From Actinomadura sp. K4S16 (GTDB lineage: Bacteria > Actinomycetota > Actinomycetes > Streptosporangiales > Streptosporangiaceae), in assembly GCF_008327685.1 (NCBI RefSeq), contig NZ_BDDE01000012.1:372001-436000 (forward strand): a stretch of 64,000 nucleotides of DNA. Reading direction: 5' to 3'. The notes beneath the pieces are model-generated. The model did not search any database, was not told the origin of the DNA, and was given only the letters and a program-made list of their open reading frames with translations. Both the position numbers and the translations under genes were made by a program. Shown in pieces: positions 1 to 8,425 of the stretch. Numbering within the stretch: position 1 is the first letter of the stretch; every line of letters begins with the position of its first letter.

Positions 1-762
1 CCGGCGGGCGCGGCGCTCGGCGAGCCGCCGCTCCTCGCGGTGCCGGCGCTCGGCGAGGACGGCCGACAGCAGGATCTCGGGCCGCACGCCCGGCGGCGGT
101 GGCGGGCTCACCACCGCGACGACCTGCGAGGCGATCCGCTGCCCCAAAGAGTCGCGGACCTCCGGCAGCAGCTCCCAGAACCGCGACAGGTACTGCCGGG
201 CCGTCATCGCCAGCTCGTCCGACAGCATCGACAGCTCCAGCGTCCGCGCCCACCAGGCGAGCTGCGGCGGCATCACGGCGACCGGACCGAACAGCGCCGA
301 CGCGGGCACCCGCTCCTGGATGACGATCGTCCCGGCGAAGAGGTCGCCGAGCCGCTTGCCGCGCCGGTTGCAGAACGAGGTGATCAGCGCGGGCGAGCCG
401 TAGAACATCCAGAACTCGACGAACCCGGCGAGCGCCCGCACCAGCGCCTGCCGGAACCGGACCGGCCCGCCGTCGTCGCCGACGACGCGCAGCCCGAGGG
501 CCATCTTGCCCGGCGTCCGCCCCCGCGTGAGCGTCTCGAACAGGCACGGGTAGCCGACGAGGACGGCGACGACGCCGAGCAGCGACAGCCCGACCGTCCA
601 CGCCTCGTCGGCCACCAGCGAGGTCATCGACGTGACGTAGACGACGCTGTTCAGCAGCACGCCCTGGATCATCAGGTCGAGGAGGAGGGCGCAGCCGCGG
701 CTGGCCAGCCGCGCGACCCGGAGGTCGAGCGCGACGGCCTCGCCGGTGACGAGATCGGCCAT
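1..762 (-). CDS. RDD family membrane protein (3' end outside window)
   Basis: The frame opens at ATG 762 (MADLVTGEAVALDL) and runs off the left edge, leaving 254 visible residues. The N-terminal part matches an RDD domain: an R-x8-D stretch (ASRGCALLLD, about residues 20-29), then hydrophobic segments near 24-46, 55-75 and 105-125, with the conserved RGRTPGKMALGLRVV signature near 80-95. The tail after about residue 190 is rich in Arg and Glu and probably cytosolic. RDD proteins are integral membrane proteins of mostly unknown, possibly transport-related, function. It diverges from the SpoIIM-family gene over a 71-bp shared promoter region, a pairing common in actinomycetes. A purine-rich AGGAAGAGGA stretch lies just upstream of the start. 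Confidence 0.9.
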   Translation of the reverse strand, partial: MADLVTGEAVALDLRVARLASRGCALLLDLMIQGVLLNSVVYVTSMTSLVADEAWTVGLSLLGVVAVLVGYPCLFETLTRGRTPGKMALGLRVVGDDGGPVRFRQALVRALAGFVEFWMFYGSPALITSFCNRRGKRLGDLFAGTIVIQERVPASALFGPVAVMPPQLAWWARTLELSMLSDELAMTARQYLSRFWELLPEVRDSLGQRIASQVVAVVSPPPPPGVRPEILLSAVLAERRHREERRLAERRARR

Positions 763-821
763 ATCCTCTTCCTCCAATTACGGTGGATGGCCCATTGTGC
801 CGGTTTCGCGGGTCGAGGCGT

Positions 822-827
822 TAGTCT
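822..827 (+). promoter_or_regulatory. -10 box of a leaderless transcript (SpoIIM-family gene)
   Basis: TAGTCT fits the TANNNT actinomycete -10 and ends 6 nt before the GTG at 834, so the mRNA probably starts at or next to the start codon. There is no Shine-Dalgarno sequence, which supports a leaderless message. No convincing -35 is visible. Confidence 0.5.
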
Positions 828-833
828 CGCCGG

Positions 834-1829
834 GTGGACGTCGACGCCTACGTGGCCGAGCACAACGCCGAATGGGTGCGCCTCGAACGGCTCATCAACC
901 GCGGCCGCAGGCTGACCGGCGCGGAAGCCGACGAACTGGTCGAGCTCTACCAGCGCACGGCGACGCACCTGTCGGTCGTGCGGTCCAGTTCGCCGGACCC
1001 GCAGCTCGTGGGACGGCTGTCGTCGCTCGTGGCGCGCGGCAGGGCCGCGGTGGCGGGCGCGCAGGCGCCGCTCTGGCGCGACGTCACCCGCTTCGCGACC
1101 GTGTCGTTCCCGGCCGCCGCGTACCGGATGCGGTGGTGGTGGATCGGCAACGCCGTCCTCGGCAACCTGCTGGCGCTCGCCCTGGCGATCTGGGTCGTGC
1201 ACAGCCCCGAGGTGCAGGCCACCATCGGGACGCCGGACGAGATCCGCGAACTCGTCGAGCACGACTTCGCGAACTACTACACCGAGCACTCGGCCTCGTC
1301 GTTCGCGTTCCAGGTGTGGGTCAACAACGCCTGGGTGTCGGCGACCGCGCTGATCTTCGGGATCCTGCTCGGCATCCCGACCGTGTTCGTCCTGCTGCTG
1401 AACCAGGTCAACCTCGGGATCAGCGGCGGCCTGATGTTCGCCTACGGCAAGGGCGACGTGTTCTTCGGGCTGATCCTCCCGCACGGCCTGCTGGAGCTGA
1501 CCGCCGTCTACCTCGCCTGCGCCGGCGGCCTCAAGCTCGGCTGGACGATCATCGACCCGGGCCCGCGCCGCCGCGGCCAGGCCCTCGCCGAGGAGGGCCG
1601 CGCGGCCGTCAGCATCGCCATCGGCCTCGTCGCGGTGCTGTTCGTGTCCGGCCTCATCGAGGGCTTCGTGACCGGCTGGGTCCACATCACATGGCTGCGC
1701 ATCGCGATCGGCGTCGTCGCCGAGGTCGCGTTCCTCGGCTACGTGATCGTCCTAGGCCGCCGCGCCGTCCGCCAAGGCGAAACCGGCGACAGCGACCTCC
1801 ACCCCGACCTAGCCCCGGTCTCTGCTTAG
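834..1829 (+). CDS. Stage II sporulation protein M (SpoIIM) family membrane protein
   Basis: 331 residues from GTG 834. A soluble helical N-terminus of about 100 residues (MDVDAYVAEHNAEWVRLERL) is followed by membrane segments near 102-123, 162-190, 208-235, 262-285 and 290-312; the stretch between the second and third (NQVNLGISGGLMFAYGKGD) contains residues typical of the SpoIIM/DUF95 family. In firmicutes SpoIIM works with SpoIID and SpoIIP in engulfment; in actinomycetes the family sits beside RDD, MoxR and DUF58 genes and its role is not known. The start is supported by the -10 at 822-827. A copy of a dispersed structured repeat begins within about 10 nt of the stop. Confidence 0.9.
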   Translation: MDVDAYVAEHNAEWVRLERLINRGRRLTGAEADELVELYQRTATHLSVVRSSSPDPQLVGRLSSLVARGRAAVAGAQAPLWRDVTRFATVSFPAAAYRMRWWWIGNAVLGNLLALALAIWVVHSPEVQATIGTPDEIRELVEHDFANYYTEHSASSFAFQVWVNNAWVSATALIFGILLGIPTVFVLLLNQVNLGISGGLMFAYGKGDVFFGLILPHGLLELTAVYLACAGGLKLGWTIIDPGPRRRGQALAEEGRAAVSIAIGLVAVLFVSGLIEGFVTGWVHITWLRIAIGVVAEVAFLGYVIVLGRRAVRQGETGDSDLHPDLAPVSA

Positions 1830-1837
1830 CGTTCCTC

Positions 1838-2003
1838 TCCTCCCTTCGGGCCTTGAAGGCCCTCCATCGTCGAGAAACGCGGGCGATCGCTGGCATCGCT
1901 CCGTCTCGCCTTGGCGGCTCGCTGCGCGATCAGATTCTTGCTTCGCTCGAATCTGCCTTCGGACGCGATCGCAACCATTGGGGTTGGTGCGTGGTTGCTG
2001 CTG
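1838..2003 (+). repeat. Dispersed structured repeat, copy A
   Basis: About 165 bp, closely similar to 37231-37395 (same strand) and 52902-53066 (opposite strand). It holds two hairpins also found in the other copies: GGGCCTT-G-AAGGCCC (1848-1862) and CAGATTC/GAATCTG (1931-1937 with 1949-1955), plus GCGATCGC near each end of the core. It fills the space between the convergent SpoIIM and DUF58 genes. See findings. Confidence 0.85.
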
Positions 2004-2015
2004 GGGCTGGGGTCC

Positions 2016-3308
2016 CTACAAGCGCCCTGCGGCTTTCAGGGCCAGGTAGGCGTCGGCCAAGGCGGGGGCTATTTCTGAGGGTGGGGCGTCCACCACTTCT
2101 ACGCCGTGGCCTCGTAGTTCGGCTGTGAGGCGGCGGCGTTCGGCTCTCGCGCGCTCGGCGGCGGCCGCGTCGTAGACGGACGCCAGGTCGCCGCGGGCCT
2201 CCGCCATCTCCGTGAGCCGCGGGTCCGAGACCGCGGCGATCATGACGAGGTGCCGGGCGGTGAGCTGCGGCAGCAGCGGCAGCAGCCCCTCCTCGATCGC
2301 GGCGGTGTTCAGCTCGGTGAGCAGCACGACGAGGCACCGCTGCCGGACGCGCGCCATCAGCGTCGACACCATCCCGGCGGCGTCGCATTCGAGCAGCTCC
2401 GGCTCCAGCGGCGCGAGGGCGTGCACCATCGCGGGCAGCAGGTCGGTCCGGGACGCGCCCTCGACGCGGGCGCGGACGCGGCGGTCGTAGGCGAGCAGGT
2501 CGACCCGGTCGCCGGCGCGGGACGCGAGCGCGCCGAGCAGCAGCGCCGCGTCCATCGAGCAGTCGAGCCGGGGGATGTCGCCGACGCGGCCCGCGGACGT
2601 GCGGCCGGTGTCGAGGACGAGGTAGATGCGCCGGTCGCGTTCGGGCCGCCATGTCCGCACGACCACGTCGCCGCGCCGCGCCGTGGCGCGCCAGTCGATG
2701 GAGCGGACGTCGTCGCCGTCCACGTACTCGCGCAGGGAGTCGAACTCGGTGCCCTGCCCGCGGATCAGCGCGACGTGCGCGCCCGTCAGCTCCCGCAGCC
2801 GGGCGAGCTTGGCCGGCAGGTGGCGGCGGGACGGGAACGCGGGCAGCGCCCGGACGGTCCAGGGCGCGGAGCGGGAGAGCTGCCGCGCGGCCAGCCCGAG
2901 CGGCCCCACGGAGCGGACGACGACGGTGACGGCCTTCCGGTCGCCGCGGCGCGTGGGCGTCAGCGCCATCTCGACGCGGCGCCGCTCGCCGGCGGGCACG
3001 TCCACCTTCACCACGCGGGGCGCGGCGCCCGCGCTGGGCGGCCACACGTCCCGCAGCCGGGCCTTGAGGCGCCGCCGGCCGAGGTTCTCCACGACCAGCG
3101 CCACCTGGGCCGTCCCGCCGAGGCGCACGCTGGTGTCGCCGGCGCGGTGAAAGCGCAGGGCACGCACGTTCCCGGCCAGGGCAAGGTCGGCGAGGACGCC
3201 GAGCAGCAGGGCGCCCCACACCGCGAACAGCGTCCACCAGCTCGGCGCGAACAGCGGGACGATCGCGCCGAGGAGGGCCAGCAGGCCGAGGCGGCCGGTC
3301 AGCGCCAT
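2016..3308 (-). CDS. DUF58 domain-containing protein
   Basis: 430 residues from ATG 3308, whose A overlaps the last base of the upstream moxR-like stop (TGATG), indicating translational coupling. A hydrophobic hairpin at about residues 7-42 anchors the protein; the remainder is soluble. The DUF58 signature (YVDGDDVRSIDWRATARRG, about 197-215) is followed by an alpha/beta, vWA-like region (VYLVLDTG-type strand near 230, MIAAVSDPRL near 340). DUF58 proteins accompany MoxR AAA+ ATPases, which are thought to act as chaperones that mature partner proteins. The gene is last in a leftward operon of overlapping reading frames. A longer upstream reading of this frame is only antisense to the MoxR gene and was not used. 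Confidence 0.92.
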   Translation of the reverse strand: MALTGRLGLLALLGAIVPLFAPSWWTLFAVWGALLLGVLADLALAGNVRALRFHRAGDTSVRLGGTAQVALVVENLGRRRLKARLRDVWPPSAGAAPRVVKVDVPAGERRRVEMALTPTRRGDRKAVTVVVRSVGPLGLAARQLSRSAPWTVRALPAFPSRRHLPAKLARLRELTGAHVALIRGQGTEFDSLREYVDGDDVRSIDWRATARRGDVVVRTWRPERDRRIYLVLDTGRTSAGRVGDIPRLDCSMDAALLLGALASRAGDRVDLLAYDRRVRARVEGASRTDLLPAMVHALAPLEPELLECDAAGMVSTLMARVRQRCLVVLLTELNTAAIEEGLLPLLPQLTARHLVMIAAVSDPRLTEMAEARGDLASVYDAAAAERARAERRRLTAELRGHGVEVVDAPPSEIAPALADAYLALKAAGRL

Positions 3309-4336
3309 CAGCGCGGGGCGGGGACGTGGGCGAGGATGCCCTCCAGCACGCCGTCGGCGGTCGCGCCCTCCAGCTCCGCCTCGGGGCGCAGCTGGACGCG
3401 GTGCCGCAGCGTGGGCCTGGCCAGCGCCTTCACGTCGTCCGGGGTGACGTAGTCGCGGCCCGACAGCCACGCCCAGGCGCGGGAGGTCGCCAGCAGCGCC
3501 GTCGCACCGCGCGGCGACACGCCGAGCTGGAGCGACGGGGACTGCCGGGTGGCCCTGCACAGGTCCACGACGTAGGCGGCGACCTTGGGGTCGAGGTGGA
3601 CGGTCCGGACGGCGGCCTGCCCGGCGGCCAGCTCGGCCGCTCCGGCGACCGCCTTCACCTCGGACAGGTCGCGCGGGTCGAACCCGGCCGCGTGCCGCTG
3701 GAGCATGGAGATCTCCTCGTCCCGGGTGGGGACGGGCACCGTCAGCTTGACCAGGAACCGGTCGAGCTGGGCCTCGGGCAGGGGATAGGTCCCCTCGTAC
3801 TCGATCGGGTTCTGCGTCGCGCACACCACGAACGGGTCGGGCAGAGCGCGCGCGGCGCCCTCCACCGAGACCTGGCGCTCCTCCATGGCCTCCAGGAGGG
3901 ACGCCTGCGTCTTCGGCGGCGTCCGGTTGATCTCGTCGGCGAGGAGGAGGTTGGTGAAGACCGGCCCCTCGCGGAACTCGAACTCCGCCGTCCGGTTGTC
4001 GTACACCAGCGAGCCGGTCACGTCGCCCGGCATCAGGTCGGGGGTGAACTGGACGCGCTTGAAGCCGAGGTCGAGGGCCCGCGACAGCGTCTTGATGAGC
4101 AGCGTCTTGGCCGTGCCGGGGACGCCCTCCAGCAGGACGTGGCCGCGGCAGAGCAGCGCGATCACCAGCCCGGTCACCACGGAGTCCTGACCGACGACCG
4201 TCTTGGCGACCTCGGCGCGCAGGGCCGCGAGCGCCGCGCGGGCCGTCTCGGCCTGGCGCCGGGCGTCCTCGGAGATCGTGCCCGGCCCCGCGCCGCCGGG
4301 CACGTCGTCCTTCCCGAGCTCTACAGGGGGGTTCAA
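3308..4336 (-). CDS. MoxR family AAA+ ATPase
   Basis: 342 residues from TTG 4336, which overlaps the stop of the upstream DUF4350 gene by 3 nt. Walker A is GVPGTAKT (71-78), Walker B LLLADEIN (130-137), and the sensor-I region reads ATQNPIEYEGTYPLPEAQLDRF, the classic MoxR signature. MoxR ATPases form hexamers and are believed to help assemble or activate vWA/DUF58-type partners; here that partner is the next gene downstream. The TTG start gives a 20-30-residue acidic lead not found in all family members, so translation could begin at an internal codon. Function class is certain, substrate unknown. Confidence 0.95.
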   Translation of the reverse strand: MNPPVELGKDDVPGGAGPGTISEDARRQAETARAALAALRAEVAKTVVGQDSVVTGLVIALLCRGHVLLEGVPGTAKTLLIKTLSRALDLGFKRVQFTPDLMPGDVTGSLVYDNRTAEFEFREGPVFTNLLLADEINRTPPKTQASLLEAMEERQVSVEGAARALPDPFVVCATQNPIEYEGTYPLPEAQLDRFLVKLTVPVPTRDEEISMLQRHAAGFDPRDLSEVKAVAGAAELAAGQAAVRTVHLDPKVAAYVVDLCRATRQSPSLQLGVSPRGATALLATSRAWAWLSGRDYVTPDDVKALARPTLRHRVQLRPEAELEGATADGVLEGILAHVPAPR

Positions 4337-5529
4337 GACTCGCGTACCTGCCTTTCCAGGTCGTCGAGGACGTCCGTGAGGGCGATCAGCCCGGCGTCGT
4401 CCAAGGGTTCAGGACCGTACAGGGCCGCTCCGACGTACGTCTCTTCGTACGCCGTGCGGCGGGCGACCGCCGTGACGATCTCCTGTGCGGCGGAGGGGTC
4501 CTGCGCGCTGCTGCGGGGCAGCCCGAGGAGCGGCACGAGCCGTTCGCGCGCGCCGGAGCGCAGGGCGTCCGAGGCCCGGTCGCGGGCGCGCCCGGCGCGG
4601 TACAGGCGGGAGAGGCCCTCGACCGTCTCGGCGGACCGGACGACGACGGGCAGCGCCTCCGCCACGACCGGGCCGAGGCGGCGGGCCCGCCACAGGGCCA
4701 CCAGCAGCACCGCGACGAGCAGTTCGAGGATGAGCAGCTTCACCCCGAACGGCAGCAGGTCGCCGAGCGACCGCTGCCCCGCGCCGGCCCCCGCCTCGGG
4801 CAGGCCGGGAGCGAGCCAGACCGCCGAGGAGCCCGCGCCGACCAGGTTCATGGCCAGCGCGGCGTCGCCCTCTTCGGTGAGCCTCCGGTTCGTCAGCGGG
4901 GCCGTCGCGCCGAGCACCGTGACGGTGTGCACGCCGTCGCGGATCTGGACGAGCCTCGCGCCGCCGTAGTCGGTCCCGTAGCAGGCCGTGGAACCCGAGG
5001 CCTCGTAGGTGTCCGACTCGTGGAAGGCCACCTTGCCCGCGAGCGTCGCCGCGGGCAGGTCGCAGCCCGGCTCGGCGCTCCCGTCGAACGACGGGCCCTT
5101 CCTGCGCACCTGCGGGGCGAGCGCGTCCAGCGCGAACGACGTCGGCCGGACGAGCAGGACGTCGGCCGGTGTCGAGCTCAGCCGGGCCAGGTCGTCCTCG
5201 GTGAGCCGCTCGGTGCGCGTCACCACCAGGACCGTGCCCGGCGCGGCCGCCCCGAGGGCGTCGCCGGTGCTCCGGGCCACCGTCACCGGCGTGCCGTGCC
5301 GCCTGAGGATCTCGGCGAGCGCCCGGCTGCCGTCCCGCTTCGGCGACTCCGGGTCGAGCTCCTCCGCCGACGCGGCGGGGCGCAGCGCGGCCAGCGCCAC
5401 AGCGACCGCGACCAGCGCGAGGACCGCCGCGACGATGCCCCGCGCCGACCGCCAGCGGCGCCCCGCGACCTGCCGGGCGGACGGCTCGGCCGCCGGCGCC
5501 CCGCCGCGCGGCGGGGAGGCCGTCACCAT
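4333..5529 (-). CDS. DUF4350 domain-containing membrane protein
   Basis: 398 residues from ATG 5529. A short basic N-terminus precedes a membrane helix (about 29-48), followed by an extracytoplasmic DUF4350 domain that starts with the typical LDPESPKRDGSRALAEILRR segment (about 55-75). A second membrane helix lies near 255-278, and the C-terminus is cytosolic and helical. DUF4350 genes are nearly always found between a DUF4129 gene and a MoxR gene, as here; the biochemical role is unknown. The start overlaps the preceding stop by 7 nt and the stop overlaps the MoxR start, so the five genes 7372 to 2016 look like one coupled operon. Confidence 0.88.
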   Translation of the reverse strand: MVTASPPRGGAPAAEPSARQVAGRRWRSARGIVAAVLALVAVAVALAALRPAASAEELDPESPKRDGSRALAEILRRHGTPVTVARSTGDALGAAAPGTVLVVTRTERLTEDDLARLSSTPADVLLVRPTSFALDALAPQVRRKGPSFDGSAEPGCDLPAATLAGKVAFHESDTYEASGSTACYGTDYGGARLVQIRDGVHTVTVLGATAPLTNRRLTEEGDAALAMNLVGAGSSAVWLAPGLPEAGAGAGQRSLGDLLPFGVKLLILELLVAVLLVALWRARRLGPVVAEALPVVVRSAETVEGLSRLYRAGRARDRASDALRSGARERLVPLLGLPRSSAQDPSAAQEIVTAVARRTAYEETYVGAALYGPEPLDDAGLIALTDVLDDLERQVRES

Positions 5530-6200
5530 CGCGGCCCCCCTTCGTCGCCGGATCCGGCCAGGGTGAGGTCGTCGGACTCCAGCGGCTTCGGCCGCGCGGC
5601 CCGCAGCCGCTCGTCCAGCTCCTTCATCCGCGCGTATCCCTCCGGGGTGCCGGGACGGTCCCCGTACCAGACGTCGTCGAAGATCCGCACGCCCGCGGCC
5701 AGCTCGCCCGCCAGCTCCGGCACCGCCTCGCCCGCCTCGGCGGCCAGCTCGTCCGCGGTCCGCCCCGGGCGCGCCGCCAGCACCGCCCGCTCCTCGAGGT
5801 CGCGGGCGATGGCGCGCAGCCGCTCGCGGATCGCCTCGGCCCACCGCCCTTCCGCCGCGTGCCGCTCCGCGGCCTCGCGGTGGTCGAGCGCGGTGGACGG
5901 CGCGTCCTCCAGCAGCGGGCCCTTGCGGGAGCGCGGGTTCCGGCGCCCCCACATCAGCCACACCACCAGCGCCACCGCGACCAGCACGATCACGATGATG
6001 ACGACGATGGACAGCCATCCGCCGCCGCTGCCCTGCGACTCCGGCGCGGGCGCCTTCTGGAAGAGGTGGCGCAGCCACTCGGAGAAGTCGTCCCAGAGGC
6101 GCTCCAGCCCGGACGGCTTGTCGCGCTGGTAGATCTGCTTTTCCAGCTCGCGGCGGGCCATCTCGCGGGCCTCGTCGCGGCCGATCGGATCGAGAATCAC
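5523..6200 (-). CDS. DUF4129 domain-containing protein
   Basis: 225 residues from GTG 6200 (VILDPIGRDEAREMARRELEK). One membrane helix at about 63-85 follows an amphipathic N-terminal region; the C-terminal DUF4129 domain (about 100-190) includes the conserved helical stretch WAEAIRERLRAIARDLEER and the GRTADEL motif. The start codon overlaps the stop of the upstream membrane-protein gene (GTGA). DUF4129 is the usual partner of DUF4350 and MoxR. The longer reading upstream of this GTG is an out-of-frame overlap with the neighbouring gene and was rejected. Confidence 0.88.
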   Translation of the reverse strand: MILDPIGRDEAREMARRELEKQIYQRDKPSGLERLWDDFSEWLRHLFQKAPAPESQGSGGGWLSIVVIIVIVLVAVALVVWLMWGRRNPRSRKGPLLEDAPSTALDHREAAERHAAEGRWAEAIRERLRAIARDLEERAVLAARPGRTADELAAEAGEAVPELAGELAAGVRIFDDVWYGDRPGTPEGYARMKELDERLRAARPKPLESDDLTLAGSGDEGGPRW

Positions 6201-7372
6201 GTGCCCGCCCCCGTCCACGGACGCGCCTGCGGCGGACCCGTCCGCCACAGGCCGATGAACCCCTCGTCCTGCTCTCCGGCGCCGTCCTGCTCTCCGGCGC
6301 CGTCCTGCTCGCCGCCGCCTTCCTGCTCCCCGGCCTCGTGAGCCCCGCCGGTCCCTTGCGCGCCGGCGGGCGCTGGCGTCCCCGCGGCCTCCCGCTCGCC
6401 GGCGGCGACGGCCGCGGCCGAGCGGCCCCGGGTGCGCAGGTCGAGGTCGAAGCCCTCGCGGCGCATCCGCCGGTCCATGTAGAGCAGCGCGATCACACCC
6501 GCGTCGAACGGCATCACCACGGACCAGGCCACGATCCGGCCCGCGGTGTCCACCGCGAGCGCGCCCATCGTCGCCCCGCTGCCGGAGGCGTCGCCGAAGA
6601 AGATCAACTGTGCGAACAGGAACGGGATCCGCAACGCGAAGAAGCCCATGAACACGGTCACGAGCAGGGCGAGCACCAGCGTCCCGCACGTCCGGAACCA
6701 CCGGCCCTTGGACAGCGTCCTCGCGCGGCGCAGCGCGCCGCCCACGGTCTGCCGCTCCAGGACGACGGCGGGCACCGCCTGGACGAACAGGATGTACAGC
6801 CACACCATCAGCCCGATGCCGATGGGGAAACCGAAGACTCCCGCGAGCACGGTCAGCGCCGGATGCGCCCCCACCGCGATCAGCACGAAGAACGGGACGA
6901 CCGGCAGGACCAGCGCGCCCAGGGAGATGCCCATGACGGCCGCCGTCGTGGCGATCAGCCGCCCGAGCCGGGGCCGGGCGTCCCGCCACGCCTGCCTGGG
7001 CGCGATCGGCATGCCCAGGAGCTCGCGCCCCAGGATCGGCGCCATCAGCCCCGCAAGCAGCAGGATCCCGAACGCCGACAGCACCATCCCGAGCAGGGAC
7101 AGCGTCAGCTGAGCGCCCAGCGACTCCATCAGCACGTCGGGGGTGACCTCGTCGCGGGCCTCCTCGCCGATGAAGAAGTAGGCCGCGACCGAGCTCGTCG
7201 CCTGGATCAGCGTGGCGGCCGCCGCCGAGAGGCCCAGCGTGGCGCGCGGCCTGCGGCGGATCCCGGCGATGGCGCCGTCCAGCATCTCCGAGATGGACAT
7301 GGGACGGAACGGGACGCCCCGCGTCACGTCGGCGGCGTCGGCGGCGTCGTCCCAGCCGTCCGGTCCCGGCAT
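6197..7372 (-). CDS. Multi-pass integral membrane protein, first gene of the MoxR/DUF58 operon
   Basis: 391 residues from ATG 7372. After a 40-residue soluble lead (containing FRPMSISEMLDGAIAGIRRRP) there are about six hydrophobic segments between residues 45 and 300. This topology and the N-terminal motif resemble actinobacterial proteins annotated with a glycerophosphodiester-phosphodiesterase-type membrane domain; no catalytic GDPD residues are present, so it is not an enzyme of that class. The last 70 residues are low-complexity and carry a hexapeptide repeat GAGEQD encoded by 18-bp tandem units (6266-6337). Position upstream of DUF4129-DUF4350-MoxR-DUF58 suggests a shared membrane function, unknown. 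Confidence 0.8.
   Translation of the reverse strand: MPGPDGWDDAADAADVTRGVPFRPMSISEMLDGAIAGIRRRPRATLGLSAAAATLIQATSSVAAYFFIGEEARDEVTPDVLMESLGAQLTLSLLGMVLSAFGILLLAGLMAPILGRELLGMPIAPRQAWRDARPRLGRLIATTAAVMGISLGALVLPVVPFFVLIAVGAHPALTVLAGVFGFPIGIGLMVWLYILFVQAVPAVVLERQTVGGALRRARTLSKGRWFRTCGTLVLALLVTVFMGFFALRIPFLFAQLIFFGDASGSGATMGALAVDTAGRIVAWSVVMPFDAGVIALLYMDRRMRREGFDLDLRTRGRSAAAVAAGEREAAGTPAPAGAQGTGGAHEAGEQEGGGEQDGAGEQDGAGEQDEGFIGLWRTGPPQARPWTGAGT
6266..6337 (-). repeat. 18-bp tandem repeat inside a coding region
   Basis: Two exact units (GTCCTGCTCTCCGGCGCC at 6266-6283 and 6284-6301) and two degenerate ones follow in register. On the coding strand they give the hexapeptide GAGEQD repeated near the C-terminus of the membrane protein. 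Confidence 0.85.
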
Positions 7373-7659
7373 CCCGTCTCCCTGCGATCTCCGGCGGGGG
7401 GTTGGCGGCGTGTCCGCCCGTGCCCGTTCTGGGCCCGTTCGCGACCGCCGGTCAGGTCATCCTGTCACGGGCGCGGCGTGAAACTTGCGATGGTTTCGGG
7501 AGTCGCCCCCGATCGCGAGTCGGCCGGACGGTTCGAGGGAGCGCCGTATGACGCAAACGCGGGTAACCTTGCACGCCGAGGCATATCTCTCCCTGGCGAG
7601 GTGGCGCCGGAGCATCGCGCCCCACTCCACCGAACCCCGACTTTGTGACGATGAGGGCC

Positions 7660-8337
7660 ATGAGAGGACGTGTACTGGTCGTCGACGACGATCTCGCACT
7701 CGCCGAGATGCTCGGCATCGTGCTGAGAGGCGAGGGCTTCGAGCCCTCCTTCGTCCACGACGGCGACAAGGCGCTCGAGGCGTTCCGGGAGACCCGGCCC
7801 GACCTCGTGCTGCTCGACCTGATGCTGCCGGGGGCCGACGGCATCGACGTGTGCCGGCAGATCCGCGCCGAGTCCGGCGTGCCGATCGTCATGCTGACCG
7901 CCAAGAGCGACACCGTGGACGTCGTCCTCGGCCTGGAGTCGGGCGCCGACGACTACATCGTCAAGCCGTTCAAGCCCAAGGAGCTGGTGGCGCGCGTGCG
8001 CGCCCGCCTGCGCCGCACCGACGAGCCGGCGCCGGAGACCTTGCAGATCGGCGACATCACCATCGACGTCGCGGGCCACTCGGTCAAGCGCGGCGACCGG
8101 CACATCCCGCTCACGCCGCTGGAGTTCGACCTGCTCGTCGCCCTCGCCCGCAAGCCCCGCCAGGTGTTCACCCGCGAGGTGCTGCTGGAGCAGGTCTGGG
8201 GCTACCGGCACGCCGCCGACACCCGGTTGGTGAACGTGCATGTCCAGCGGCTCCGCGCCAAGATCGAAAAGGACCCGGAACGGCCCGAGATCGTCGTCAC
8301 CGTGCGCGGTGTCGGCTACAAGGCCGGCCCGGCCTGA
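7660..8337 (+). CDS. mtrA: Two-component response regulator MtrA
   Basis: 225 residues from ATG 7660 (MRGRVLVVDDDLALAEMLG), the start that matches MtrA orthologues; in-frame GTG 7645 and ATG 7651 would add a few residues. Receiver domain 1-115 has the acidic pair D9-D10, phosphorylated D53 (LVLLDLMLPG), T/S switch at MLTAKS and K102 (VKPF). The OmpR/PhoB winged helix occupies about 130-222 (LTPLEFDLLVALARKP, LVNVHVQRLRAKIEKDPERP). MtrA controls cell-wall and division genes in mycobacteria and development in Streptomyces. It forms a unit with mtrB and lpqB downstream. The 287 bp upstream hold a divergent promoter region; GTAACC at 7563-7568 resembles half of an MtrA site, but no second half is visible. 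Confidence 0.96.
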   Translation: MRGRVLVVDDDLALAEMLGIVLRGEGFEPSFVHDGDKALEAFRETRPDLVLLDLMLPGADGIDVCRQIRAESGVPIVMLTAKSDTVDVVLGLESGADDYIVKPFKPKELVARVRARLRRTDEPAPETLQIGDITIDVAGHSVKRGDRHIPLTPLEFDLLVALARKPRQVFTREVLLEQVWGYRHAADTRLVNVHVQRLRAKIEKDPERPEIVVTVRGVGYKAGPA

Positions 8338-8425
8338 GGCCCCTCCCGCCGTGCCGCCGTCCCCGTGACACGCCGATGACCCACCAGCGCCCCTCCGCCC
8401 CGCCGCGCCGCCTCGCGGACCTCCC

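Noticed and set aside
1838..2003. The dispersed repeat as a small protein gene (a frame rich in ERSENLIAQRAAKARR)
   Set aside because: The open frame arises from the repeat, runs in unrelated contexts at each copy, and lacks a start signal; the compensatory hairpin changes fit RNA or DNA structure better.
2016..3824. A 602-residue extension of the DUF58 frame
   Set aside because: The part beyond ATG 3308 overlaps the MoxR gene out of frame; the coupled TGATG junction supports the shorter start.
7563..7568. An MtrA autoregulatory site
   Set aside because: GTAACC is a half-site only; the second GTTACC-like half is not found at the right spacing.
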